From positions 1 through 25,598 of the IMG/VR virus record IMGVR_UViG_3300030098_003464: DNA of 25,598 nucleotides; one strand, written 5' to 3'. Each line of letters begins with the position of its first letter. Positions within the stretch are counted from its first letter, which is position 1. Position numbers and translations under genes: made by a program. The notes beneath the pieces are model-generated. The model was not told the DNA's origin, made no database searches, and was given only the letters and a program-made list of their open reading frames with translations. Below are positions 1 through 6,562 of the stretch, one piece after another. This stretch comes from a virus.

Positions 1-771
1 GATATTCAAAGACTATTAAAATTTAGTTTTAAAAAGTCAAATATAGAAGATTCTTGTATGGGTGGACTTGTAGTTAATTATGGATATAATTATGCTACAG
101 AAAAATATGATGCTAAAACCGAACAAATAAATACAGGCGAAAATCTTTTTATATACCAAGAATATTATGGGGTAGATGATATTAATGATTTTCAGCACGA
201 AATAGATGCACCATATATACAAGATAAAAACACAGCAGAATATTTCAGAGATTATTATTTTCATAGAAACAAGCACCAAAAGTTAATTTGTAATTTTGAG
301 TTGTCAATGGCAGATGGAATAGAATATGAAGTTGGTGATATTATAAGGTTTAATGGCAATCCGAATAATACAAAACCTTATGGGCAGGATATTACACAAA
401 ATAATTTAATTATTGACCAAGAAGCAACACCATACTTTTTTATAACAAAAGTACAAAAATCATTATTTAGAGTAAAAATTGAGTGCGTACAGACACACAA
501 TATAACATACGAACAAGCAGATGATATATTGCTTGGAGATTTAAATTTGGATGGCGAAGTAACAGTAGAAGGTGATGGAAATGATTATCAAGTATTTCAA
601 GAAATGATTGATTCTGTTGGTGGTTTTTCAGCAGAAAACTTGTCATTTAGCTATAATGAATTAATGCAACAAGGATATGACATAAGGCAAATAATTAGGG
701 CAGATATGAATAAAACTGGAACAATCGATATACAAGATTTCGTATTATTTGTAACAACATTTGTAAACTAA
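1..771 (+). CDS. Tail tip or fibre protein, 3' part, with dockerin-like EF-hand C-terminus (5'-truncated)
   Basis: The frame is open from base 1, so the first ATG at 58 is probably internal and the gene starts before the window. The visible 256 residues begin with a mixed strand-rich segment containing a VGDIIRFNG stretch of the kind seen in tail-tip and baseplate proteins. The last 80 residues hold two EF-hand-like loops about 55 residues apart: GDLNLDGEVT (near nt 535-570) and ADMNKTGTIDIQDF (near nt 700-741). They have the D-x-N-x-D-G and D-x-N-x-x-G-x-I-D patterns of dockerin type I calcium loops. It is followed 6 bp later by another gene and two genes later by a terminator, so it ends a late operon. 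A virion tail role is inferred from position and composition. The dockerin resemblance is seen directly, but cohesin binding is not implied. Confidence 0.6.
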   Translation, partial: DIQRLLKFSFKKSNIEDSCMGGLVVNYGYNYATEKYDAKTEQINTGENLFIYQEYYGVDDINDFQHEIDAPYIQDKNTAEYFRDYYFHRNKHQKLICNFELSMADGIEYEVGDIIRFNGNPNNTKPYGQDITQNNLIIDQEATPYFFITKVQKSLFRVKIECVQTHNITYEQADDILLGDLNLDGEVTVEGDGNDYQVFQEMIDSVGGFSAENLSFSYNELMQQGYDIRQIIRADMNKTGTIDIQDFVLFVTTFVN

Positions 772-777
772 ATTAAA

Positions 778-1158
778 ATGAGAATATATAAAGATTTTGA
801 TAAAGTATATTTAGAAAACTATAAGCCAAGCAAGGTTATAGAAATGTTTTATAGTGGATTTTTTGATGGCAATATGGTTGCAAAAGGAAATATAATTGTA
901 ACAGAAAATAGAATATTTTTTATAGATATTAACCTTAATTCATCAGGTTTATTGTTCACATATAATGGAAACTTTGCAATAAAAAAAACTTATGCACATA
1001 TAGATGGTAAAGTTGAAATTATAAGAGCATATAGTGAATCTGACGATGTAAATGCAATACAATCAACTTGGAATGAATCAACATCTAAATATACAGATTT
1101 TTTTCGTACAAATAAGCGTAAACCATACAGGCAAACAATTTTAAGAAAGAGGAAATAG
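778..1158 (+). CDS. Unknown 126-residue protein of the late tail operon
   Basis: I do not recognise a family. The protein is rich in aromatic and charged residues, has no clear membrane segment or signal peptide, and ends in a basic tail (KPYRQTILRKRK). The start ATG lies 6 bp after the upstream stop with no good Shine-Dalgarno site, which suggests translational coupling to the tail gene before it. The next ATG follows its stop directly. Position between two probable structural genes and before the terminator suggests a minor virion or tail-assembly role, but that is inference only. Confidence 0.55.
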   Translation: MRIYKDFDKVYLENYKPSKVIEMFYSGFFDGNMVAKGNIIVTENRIFFIDINLNSSGLLFTYNGNFAIKKTYAHIDGKVEIIRAYSESDDVNAIQSTWNESTSKYTDFFRTNKRKPYRQTILRKRK

Positions 1159-2163
1159 ATGGCAGGAACAGTAGCAAGACCAAAGGTATATATAGACTAT
1201 ATAAGTTATTTTAGGGCAACAGGACTTGGTTTAGGAGCTGTTGAAACAGGTGTTAGTATTCTTGAAGATTATTCTGATATTTTAACATATAATCCAAGCA
1301 ATACAAAGACTTTCACACCACGTTGGGATAATACATCTATGAAATTTAAAGTTTTTATGGGTAATGGAACTGGAGAAGCATCTAAACTTGTTCAATCAAT
1401 GAACTATGGAGCGTTTCTAAACCATAATGCAGAGGATTTTGAGGGACGAGAGTTGAATATAGATGGTATGAAACAAGATAATAGTGCAAGTTCACTTAAT
1501 ACTTCAGAAACAAGTGGTACAAGTGGATTAAATGGCTTTAGGCTATTTAACTTAGATGTTAGTCGTTGGAATGATATTAATTGTTTTGGATTAATATTTT
1601 CATCACGACAAACTGGATCGACTACACCTTTACGTTTAGGTTCTGTTATAGCAGGTCGTTCTTATACGTTTCCACATAATGCAAATCTAAGTATGAATAT
1701 CAACTATGATGCTGATGGTATACGTTCCAGTAGAACACTTGGGGGACACGATATAGTAGATGTTAATTACTATAAGCAACCTGATTGGGATGGAAGACCA
1801 CCATTTATAGCGACTAACGCATCAGGGTTATCAGCTACTTCACATATAGGCAGAAGGTCGTGGGCATTGACGTTTTCGTTCCTTACAGCTACAGACACGT
1901 TCCCACAAGGAATGGGTGAAAATTTTATGTTTGACAATTATTTTGCAGATGATGGATCAGAAACTTGGACTAATCATACAACAGATAACATAACCTCGCA
2001 CTTTATGACATTAACTCTCAATGGTCAGCTTGGCGTTTTACTGCAGCCTGACCAAAGTAAAAACACTTTTGCGTGGTGTAAGCTACGTTCAAACAGCTTT
2101 TCAGTACAACAATCAGCACCTAATTTATACACTTGCAAAATGACATTTGACGAAACTTGGTAG
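1159..2163 (+). CDS. Probable tail or virion structural protein, last gene before terminator
   Basis: A 334-residue protein with Gly, Ser, Thr, Asn and aromatic residues spread throughout, no membrane segment and no enzyme motif. The alternating hydrophobic pattern, for example in LNGQLGVLLQ, is typical of beta-rich virion proteins. The N-terminus MAGTVARPKVYIDYISYF resembles a type of protein I associate with marine phage tail ends, but I cannot name a family. The gene starts immediately after the previous stop, with the GAGG of that gene's end serving as Shine-Dalgarno site. It closes the late operon, and an intrinsic terminator begins about 40 bp after its stop. A receptor-binding or distal tail role is possible from position, but not shown. 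Confidence 0.6.
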   Translation: MAGTVARPKVYIDYISYFRATGLGLGAVETGVSILEDYSDILTYNPSNTKTFTPRWDNTSMKFKVFMGNGTGEASKLVQSMNYGAFLNHNAEDFEGRELNIDGMKQDNSASSLNTSETSGTSGLNGFRLFNLDVSRWNDINCFGLIFSSRQTGSTTPLRLGSVIAGRSYTFPHNANLSMNINYDADGIRSSRTLGGHDIVDVNYYKQPDWDGRPPFIATNASGLSATSHIGRRSWALTFSFLTATDTFPQGMGENFMFDNYFADDGSETWTNHTTDNITSHFMTLTLNGQLGVLLQPDQSKNTFAWCKLRSNSFSVQQSAPNLYTCKMTFDETW

Positions 2164-2201
2164 ATTTCCCTCCGACATCCTGTTTTATAGGATAGCGAAA
2201 G

Positions 2202-2236
2202 AAAAAGCTCTCTCCTCGTGAAAGGGCTTTTTTTTT
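2202..2236 (+). terminator. Intrinsic terminator ending the tail operon
   Basis: A stem of 10 bp (2202-2211 with 2223-2232, one G-T pair) has an 11-nt loop and runs into nine consecutive T (2228-2236). A smaller hairpin (ATCCT at 2177-2181 with AGGAT at 2189-2193) lies between the stop codon and this stem. This is the clearest transcription end in the window and separates the late tail genes from the early region. Confidence 0.9.
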
Positions 2237-2266
2237 GCATTATTTTTAAATATATGTATTATTTTC

Positions 2267-2300
2267 TTGCACATAATTAAAATATATGTTAATTTATAAT
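2267..2300 (+). promoter_or_regulatory. Promoter region for the early operon
   Basis: After the terminator lies an AT-rich gap of about 110 bp. It holds a perfect TATAAT (2295-2300) and, upstream, TTGCAC (2267-2272). The two are 22 bp apart, too far for an ordinary sigma70 pair. TTGCAC may therefore pair with TAATTT at 2290 (17 bp), or be a phage-specific box. The block around TTGCA closely matches the block at 13107-13135 ahead of the scaffold gene, which supports a regulatory role. The exact start site is not determined. Confidence 0.55.
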
Positions 2301-2347
2301 TAAGATGTAGGAATCTTAATAAAAAATAAAGACATAGGAGAAAACAA

Positions 2348-2503
2348 ATGAATACTAAAAAAAGAGTAAAAAACATCGATGAAGATAAAATCTATTATTA
2401 TATAGACAAGGAACATTGTTTAATCGTCAATGAAGATAAAGTCTATTATATAGACAATGAAATTTGTTTAGATATAGAAGATGTTTTAACAAAAAAACAT
2501 TAA
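2348..2503 (+). CDS. Acidic 51-residue early protein with internal duplication
   Basis: The first early gene, with a good Shine-Dalgarno site (AGGAGAAA) 5 to 6 bp before the ATG. The product is acidic and built from an imperfect duplication: DEDKIYYYIDKE is followed about 17 residues later by NEDKVYYIDNE. The DNA shows the same repeat (2378-2425 and 2426-2473, one codon shorter in the second copy), so the duplication is recent. There is no membrane segment and no known motif. Small acidic proteins at the head of a phage early operon are often host-takeover factors, but nothing here proves that. Confidence 0.6.
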   Translation: MNTKKRVKNIDEDKIYYYIDKEHCLIVNEDKVYYIDNEICLDIEDVLTKKH

Positions 2504-2530
2504 CGTTGCCTACCATAAAAGGAGAAACAA

Positions 2531-2866
2531 ATGAGTATGATAGATAAATACGAATCGCTACAAGATAAACTTGGTTTTGATATACGTGAGTTATCAGAGT
2601 ATAAGTTTGCACAACGACAACAGAATGAGGTAATTATGAACAAAACTTACAAAGATGCAGAAATAGTGAGTGATGACTTACTTGTTATTAAAGAAAAGCT
2701 AAAGTTAGCAGGTTGGGGTGGTTATGAGATACTTGGCTATATTAATGGCGACAAGAACTATAAAGTTAAATTAAAAGATAATAGTAACTTTGTAACTATA
2801 ATTACAATGGAGAAAGAAGGTCGTATAATCCATATATTACAAGATAAGACTAAGGAGGTAAAATAA
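2531..2866 (+). CDS. Unknown 111-residue early protein
   Basis: A soluble, charged protein starting 8 bp after AAAAGGAG. The first half is probably helical (SMIDKYESLQDKLGFDIREL). The second half has short strands around GWGGYEILGYINGDKNYKVKL and ends in a basic TKEVK. No family is recognised. The stop TAA overlaps the ATG of the annealing-protein gene by one base, so the two are translationally coupled. A partner role in recombination or replication is possible from context. Confidence 0.6.
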   Translation: MSMIDKYESLQDKLGFDIRELSEYKFAQRQQNEVIMNKTYKDAEIVSDDLLVIKEKLKLAGWGGYEILGYINGDKNYKVKLKDNSNFVTIITMEKEGRIIHILQDKTKEVK

Positions 2867-3345
2867 TGCCTATCAATATACACGGAAAAGAATATGTTAC
2901 AGTAGCAGAACGTGTCCAAATGCTACACGATTCAGATTTAACAGAAATTAGCCTAAATACAGAGATTTTGCACGATGACGATAAAAGTATCGTTATGAAA
3001 GCAACTCTTGAAATAGATGGCAATTCTTACACAGGAATCGCACAAGAAATAAAAGGCTCAAGCAACATTAACAAAACATCAGCTTATGAGAATTGTGAAA
3101 CAAGTGCAGTAGGTAGATGTCTTGGCTTTGCAGGTTATGGATCAGTTGAATCGATTGCAAGTGCTGATGAGGTTGCAAATGCAGTTGCACAGCAACAACC
3201 TGAATATGCGACACCTAATCAAGTAAAGTATATAAAGAACTTGTGTCAAGAAAAGAATATAGATACAAGTAAATATAACTTTGATGATATGACAAAGCAA
3301 GAAGCAGGTGGAATAATTGAAAAAATAATAAAGGATAAATCTTAA
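2866..3345 (+). CDS. Erf/Rad52-like single-strand annealing protein
   Basis: A 159-residue protein. Residues 69-92 carry the signature seen in phage Erf-, Sak- and Rad52-like recombinases: NKTSAYENCETSAVGRCLG followed by FAGYG and then SIASADEV. The N-terminal part (HGKEYVTVAERV, then MKATLEIDG) matches the usual start of this group. After a Gln-rich linker (AVAQQQPEYA) the C-terminal 40 residues (TPNQVKYIKNLCQEKNID) form a small helical tail domain often attached to these proteins. The family anneals complementary single strands during phage recombination and replication of DNA ends. It sits with a SpoVG-like protein and, farther on, a RusA resolvase, a coherent recombination set. The Shine-Dalgarno site AAGGAGG lies just before the start. 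The exact subfamily is not settled. Confidence 0.75.
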   Translation: MPINIHGKEYVTVAERVQMLHDSDLTEISLNTEILHDDDKSIVMKATLEIDGNSYTGIAQEIKGSSNINKTSAYENCETSAVGRCLGFAGYGSVESIASADEVANAVAQQQPEYATPNQVKYIKNLCQEKNIDTSKYNFDDMTKQEAGGIIEKIIKDKS

Positions 3346-3614
3346 TGAGAATTTATCAAATAGTATATGGTTTTAGAGGTCATCATTACAATGAATTTTT
3401 TATGTCTTTAAAAGAAGCAGAGAAAGCTAAAGAAGAAATTGAGAGTAAGTACATTAATTTAGTTGGATTTGTTGCGATAATTGCAATGGAAGATGTGCCT
3501 AAAACAAAAAAAGGAATAGTAACTATTTTAAATAGAAGCACTCGTAAAAGAATAGATTTTATTAACGATTTAGAAGAATATTCTGAATCATTTAAAGTGA
3601 AAGGAGAAGCGTGA
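3345..3614 (+). CDS. Unknown 89-residue protein between annealing protein and SpoVG-like gene
   Basis: Begins MRIYQIVYGFRGHHYNEFF, then a helical charged stretch (LKEAEKAKEEIESKY) and a hydrophobic strand (NLVGFVAIIAME). This is an alpha/beta pattern with no known motif and no transmembrane helix. Its ATG overlaps the stop of the annealing-protein gene by one base, and its end overlaps the next GTG start by 4 bp. The tight coupling suggests it works in the same recombination or replication step, but the function is unknown. Confidence 0.55.
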   Translation: MRIYQIVYGFRGHHYNEFFMSLKEAEKAKEEIESKYINLVGFVAIIAMEDVPKTKKGIVTILNRSTRKRIDFINDLEEYSESFKVKGEA

Positions 3615-3877
3615 AAATAAACAGAATGAAAGTAGGTAGTTATGGTAAGATAAAAGCATTTTTTGATTTAGAACTTGATAATGGTATTGTTATTAAAGGC
3701 TTTAAATTAATTGAAGGCAAAGATGGACTATTTGTAGGTAATCCATCGCAGAAAAATGCACAAGGCACGTATGATCAAATGTGCTTCATACCAAAAGATG
3801 TAAATGATAATATTAAAAAGATTGCATTAGATTACTATGCAAATGAATCACAATCAGTAGGTGATGTACCTTTTTAA
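3611..3877 (+). CDS. SpoVG-family protein
   Basis: An 88-residue protein with the length and pattern of SpoVG: an N-terminal strand MKINRMKVGSYGKIKAFFDL, then LDNGIVIKGFKLIEGKDG, then LFVGNPSQKNAQGTY in place of the family's LFVAMPSKRTPDGEF, and a closing helix (NIKKIALDYYANE). Cellular SpoVG proteins bind DNA or RNA and affect gene regulation. Phage copies are often found beside annealing proteins, where a nucleic-acid-binding helper role is inferred. The start is GTG, 4 bp before the stop of the preceding gene, with AAGGAG just upstream. The tail ends in DVPF, which recalls the acidic-aromatic tips of single-strand DNA-binding proteins, but this may be chance. Confidence 0.7.
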   Translation: MKINRMKVGSYGKIKAFFDLELDNGIVIKGFKLIEGKDGLFVGNPSQKNAQGTYDQMCFIPKDVNDNIKKIALDYYANESQSVGDVPF

Positions 3878-4026
3878 TGATATATAAACTATACGAAGAT
3901 GTAGAGTGTTTTGTGTGTCTAAAATTAAAGCCATTTAAAGAAGTAGAAGAAATAATGATTGAAGTTTTAGATGCACAGGCATCTGCAAACGTATGTAAAA
4001 AATGCTTAGGAGATTTTAAGAGATGA
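3877..4026 (+). CDS. 49-residue zinc-ribbon micro-protein
   Basis: The ATG overlaps the stop of the SpoVG-like gene (TAATG) and the gene's TGA overlaps the next ATG (ATGA). The peptide has two CxxC knuckles, CFVC near residue 11 and CKKC near residue 40, separated by an acidic helix (KEVEEIMIEVL). This is a plausible single zinc-ribbon fold. The clean overlaps on both sides and the intact cysteine pairs support a real gene despite its size. Its role is unknown; candidates are nucleic-acid binding or modulation of a host protein. Confidence 0.6.
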   Translation: MIYKLYEDVECFVCLKLKPFKEVEEIMIEVLDAQASANVCKKCLGDFKR

Positions 4027-4217
4027 TAATATATGAAATAATATGTAGCAGTAGAGCAGAAGATGTATCTGTGTTTATGTCAAATTTAAGAAAAGCAAGT
4101 AGCTTTGTAGCTAAGAATAAAAAGTTATTTGATGAGTGTGATATAAAAAAACACGTTATAGGTAATAATAAATGCGAGATAATTAAATTTTTAAATAGGG
4201 AGAATGGCATTGGATAA
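4023..4217 (+). CDS. Unknown 64-residue early protein
   Basis: A short protein starting MIIYEIICSSRAEDVSVFM, followed by a Lys-rich helical stretch (KASSFVAKNKKLF). The ATGA overlap with the gene before and the 14-bp overlap with the gene after support translation in this frame. No motif is recognised. A second in-frame ATG four codons on (MKEI-type context is absent) would change little. Confidence 0.5.
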   Translation: MIIYEIICSSRAEDVSVFMSNLRKASSFVAKNKKLFDECDIKKHVIGNNKCEIIKFLNRENGIG

Positions 4218-4536
4218 TCTAACTGGACTATATGGGTTGCCTTATTATATCTATACAGATTTACTTAAGACAAGCTATAAACAACCTAAAAAATCAAAAT
4301 ACTTTGAAGATAAGTACAAAGCAAAGGGCACAGAAGTTCGTGATGCAATACGTTTGCTAAGAGTAAAACATAAACAGCCAGTATGCTCAGGTGCAACAGG
4401 TTATTATTTTGCACCAAACAAAGCACATTGGGAACGTACAAAGGCACAACTATTATCACGTGCTAATAAGCTAAGAGAAGCAGCGAACAATCCTGATGAA
4501 TATTTTTATGATGGCAAACAAGGGAGTATGTTTTAA
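4204..4536 (+). CDS. Helix-turn-helix-like 110-residue phage protein
   Basis: The middle of the protein reads GTEVRDAIRLLRVKHKQPVCSGATGYYFA. This fits a recognition-helix segment followed by a beta wing (the P-V-C-S-G...G-Y-Y-F-A turn), as in winged-helix proteins of phage early regions. A second helical segment (HWERTKAQLLSRANKLREAA) follows. The start ATG has GGGAGA just upstream and overlaps the preceding gene; the stop overlaps the methyltransferase ATG (TAATG). DNA binding is inferred from the pattern only, and no named family is assigned. Confidence 0.6.
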   Translation: MALDNLTGLYGLPYYIYTDLLKTSYKQPKKSKYFEDKYKAKGTEVRDAIRLLRVKHKQPVCSGATGYYFAPNKAHWERTKAQLLSRANKLREAANNPDEYFYDGKQGSMF

Positions 4537-5576
4537 TGAATGTTTTAAGTTTATTTAATGGTATGAGTACAGGGCATACAGCTTTAGATAATGTAGGAAT
4601 TAAAGTTGGTAAATATCATTCATCTGAAATAAAACCAGCAGCTATAAAATTAACACAACACCATTATCCTAATACAATACAATTAGGAGATGTAACTAAA
4701 TGGAAAGAATGGGATATTGATTGGAAGTCAATAGATATGGTGCTTAGTGGTAGTCCTTGTCAAGATTTATCACAAGCAGGGAAAAGAGAGGGTTTACAAG
4801 GTAGTCGTAGTAGTTTGTTTTTTGTGTTTGTAGATATATTAAACCATATAAAACAATTTAACCCTAAAGTATTGTTTTTGCAAGAAAATGTAGGATCTGC
4901 ACCTAAAAAAGATGTAGGTATTATGTCAAGGGCATTAGGCGTATATCCTGTAAGGATAAATTCAAAATTAGTTACTGCACAATTAAGAGATAGATATTAT
5001 TGGAGTAACATTAAAACAACAAAAGATGGTTTGTTTGGAGATATAGTTACAGATATACCACAACCAAAAGACAAAAAAATATTGTTCAAAGATATATTAA
5101 CAAATGGATATTGTGAAAAAGAAAAGCATACTTGTTTAATGGAAAGATATATACAAGCAAATACTTTTGCAAATAATGATTATGAATCTTGGGAAAGATA
5201 TATAAAAAAAAGACCGACTGGAATGACTACACTAATTTATATTGAAGATAAAAAAGTAAAACTTAAAACAAATACTAAAAAAGGTTATGATATAGTAACA
5301 GAAAATGATTGTATAGATTTAGCTTTCCCTAAAAGTAAAACAAGACGTGGGCGAGTTACTAAAGGTAAATCACCTTATTTAATGGAATCATCTAACCATT
5401 TATATTCTTTAAAAGATTATAAGATAAGATTAGTTAATAAAGTAGAAATGTGTCGATTACAAGGTTTTCCTGATAATTGGTGCGATATATTAACTTACAA
5501 AGAAGCAGGTAGTTTGTTAGGCGATGGGTGGACATTACCAATAATAGAACACATATTTAGTTTTATAGATTGCTAA
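4536..5576 (+). CDS. DNA C5-cytosine methyltransferase, orphan
   Basis: A 346-residue protein with the ordered motifs of C5 methyltransferases. Motif I is LSLFNGMSTGHTAL (4-17), for S-adenosylmethionine binding. The catalytic loop is SGSPCQDLSQAGK with Cys75 in PCQ (74-76). The ENV motif is at 117-119 and QLRDRYYW, with the QxRxR arginines, at 149-156. Motif IX is CRLQGFPDNW near the end, and the C-terminal helix LLGDGWTLPIIEHIF is motif X. The enzyme transfers a methyl group to carbon 5 of cytosine in duplex DNA; the target site cannot be read from sequence. No restriction endonuclease lies nearby, so protection of phage DNA from host restriction, or a regulatory role, is more likely than a restriction-modification pair. 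The variable target-recognition region (about 165-290) is short and Lys-rich. Confidence 0.93.
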   Translation: MNVLSLFNGMSTGHTALDNVGIKVGKYHSSEIKPAAIKLTQHHYPNTIQLGDVTKWKEWDIDWKSIDMVLSGSPCQDLSQAGKREGLQGSRSSLFFVFVDILNHIKQFNPKVLFLQENVGSAPKKDVGIMSRALGVYPVRINSKLVTAQLRDRYYWSNIKTTKDGLFGDIVTDIPQPKDKKILFKDILTNGYCEKEKHTCLMERYIQANTFANNDYESWERYIKKRPTGMTTLIYIEDKKVKLKTNTKKGYDIVTENDCIDLAFPKSKTRRGRVTKGKSPYLMESSNHLYSLKDYKIRLVNKVEMCRLQGFPDNWCDILTYKEAGSLLGDGWTLPIIEHIFSFIDC

Positions 5577-5597
5577 GATATGTTTCTTTACTATAAA
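5570..5597 (+). promoter_or_regulatory. Candidate promoter before the membrane peptide and replication gene
   Basis: TTGCTA (5570-5575) and TATAAA (5592-5597) are 16 bp apart, close to the sigma70 pattern, and lie across the methyltransferase stop codon. The small ORF at 5620 follows 22 bp later with a strong Shine-Dalgarno site. No terminator is seen before it, so it may add to read-through transcription. In DNA this AT-rich a chance match is possible. Confidence 0.4.
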
Positions 5598-5619
5598 TAT
5601 TAACTTACAGGAGAAAACA

Positions 5620-5718
5620 ATGAATATTTTTTTAATAATTTTAATTTTTTTAGTATTAGTATTTGTTGCTCTGTTTTGTTTTTTGCAAATTATAAACATA
5701 ATGTCTAAGTGGTATTAG
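5620..5718 (+). CDS. 32-residue single-span membrane micro-protein
   Basis: The ATG lies 6 to 7 bp after CAGGAG. The peptide is almost all hydrophobic from residue 3 to 27 (NIFLIILIFLVLVFVALFC, then FLQIINIM), ending SKWY, so it is a single transmembrane helix with a short polar C-terminus. It has the same AGGAGAAA leader as neighbouring early genes, which supports translation. Such phage peptides can be superinfection exclusion, holin-like or host-membrane modulators; none can be chosen here. Its 3' end also contains a TTTTTTGCAAATTAT tract that resembles the TTGCA boxes elsewhere in the window. Confidence 0.6.
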   Translation: MNIFLIILIFLVLVFVALFCFLQIINIMSKWY

Positions 5719-5737
5719 ACTAACATAGGAGAAAAAA

Positions 5738-6562
5738 ATGAAAGGTTGGATTTCGAAACATAGGAAGGTTTTAGAAAATCCCATAGTTAAAATGGCAAAG
5801 GTAAAAAGTCCATACGAAGCGTGGGATATATTATTATTTAAAGTAAATCACAAAGAAAGAAAAATAGTTATAGGTAACGAGATAATAAAAGTAAATAGAG
5901 GTGAAACAATAACATCATTACAGAAGTTACAAAAAGAATTTGGATGGGGATCAACAAGAACAAGATCGTTTCTAAAATTATTACAGGCTGATGGAATGAT
6001 AACATACGAAAGCAACACTAAATACACCAAAATCCTTGTCAATAACTATGAAAAATATCAAAACATACAACACGCTACCAATACGCTACCAAAAAACGAA
6101 CAAAAAACGAACAAAAAACGACCAAATACAAACAATAATGATATAAATAATGATATAAATAATGTTAATAAGAGAAAGCAAAAATTTATCAATGAAACTT
6201 TGTCTGTAATAAAAAATAAAAATATTGATATGGAAGTATCTAACTTAGAAGCCTTTACAGATTATTGGACAGAGCTTAATAGATCAAAAACTAAGATGAA
6301 GTTTGAACTGCAACAAACATTTGAAATATCACGTAGATTAAAGACGTGGCTAAATAATAATTTTAATGGAACTAAGAAAACAGCAACAAAAAAGAAATTT
6401 AAGTTTAGCTCAACCTATAAGCACTATGTCGGATACTGTGGTAATAGTTCTTGTGGTAGTTTTGGGGTGTCAGATTTTTATGATATATGGGAAACAGATA
6501 AAGGTTTATCGCAAACTAAATGTTGTGGTACAGAACTATTAAGTGAAAGGATAGCAAAATGA
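5738..6562 (+). CDS. Replication initiator-like protein with winged-helix N-terminus
   Basis: A 274-residue protein. The first 110 residues match the N-terminal domain of many phage replication proteins: WISKHRKVLENPI at the start, then RGETITSLQKLQKEFGWGST and RSFLKLLQADGMI (a winged-helix core), then VNNYEKYQ. Residues 112-144 form an Asn/Lys-rich linker encoded by three arrays of DNA repeats (6072-6169), a candidate origin. The C-terminal part has a helical region and four cysteines (C234, C239, C262, C263) that could bind zinc. Lambda O and related initiators also carry their origin repeats inside the gene, so an initiator role is the best inference. The start follows AGGAGAAA; the stop overlaps the next ATG by 4 bp. 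No DnaB-like helicase or polymerase gene is seen in this window, so host replication machinery is probably recruited. Confidence 0.7.
   Translation: MKGWISKHRKVLENPIVKMAKVKSPYEAWDILLFKVNHKERKIVIGNEIIKVNRGETITSLQKLQKEFGWGSTRTRSFLKLLQADGMITYESNTKYTKILVNNYEKYQNIQHATNTLPKNEQKTNKKRPNTNNNDINNDINNVNKRKQKFINETLSVIKNKNIDMEVSNLEAFTDYWTELNRSKTKMKFELQQTFEISRRLKTWLNNNFNGTKKTATKKKFKFSSTYKHYVGYCGNSSCGSFGVSDFYDIWETDKGLSQTKCCGTELLSERIAK
6072..6169 (+). repeat. Tandem iterons and AT-rich repeats inside the replication gene, candidate origin
   Basis: Three adjacent arrays. ACGCTACCA occurs at 6072 and 6083 (period 11). AAAAAACGAAC occurs at 6091-6101 and 6102-6112, with AAAAAACGACC at 6113-6123 (period 11). 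AATAATGATATA occurs at 6134-6145 and 6146-6157, with a partial third copy from 6158 (period 12, all A/T except one G per unit). Iterons followed by an easily melted AT-rich tract within an initiator gene match the layout of lambda-type origins. Simple low-complexity coding is the alternative. Confidence 0.5.
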
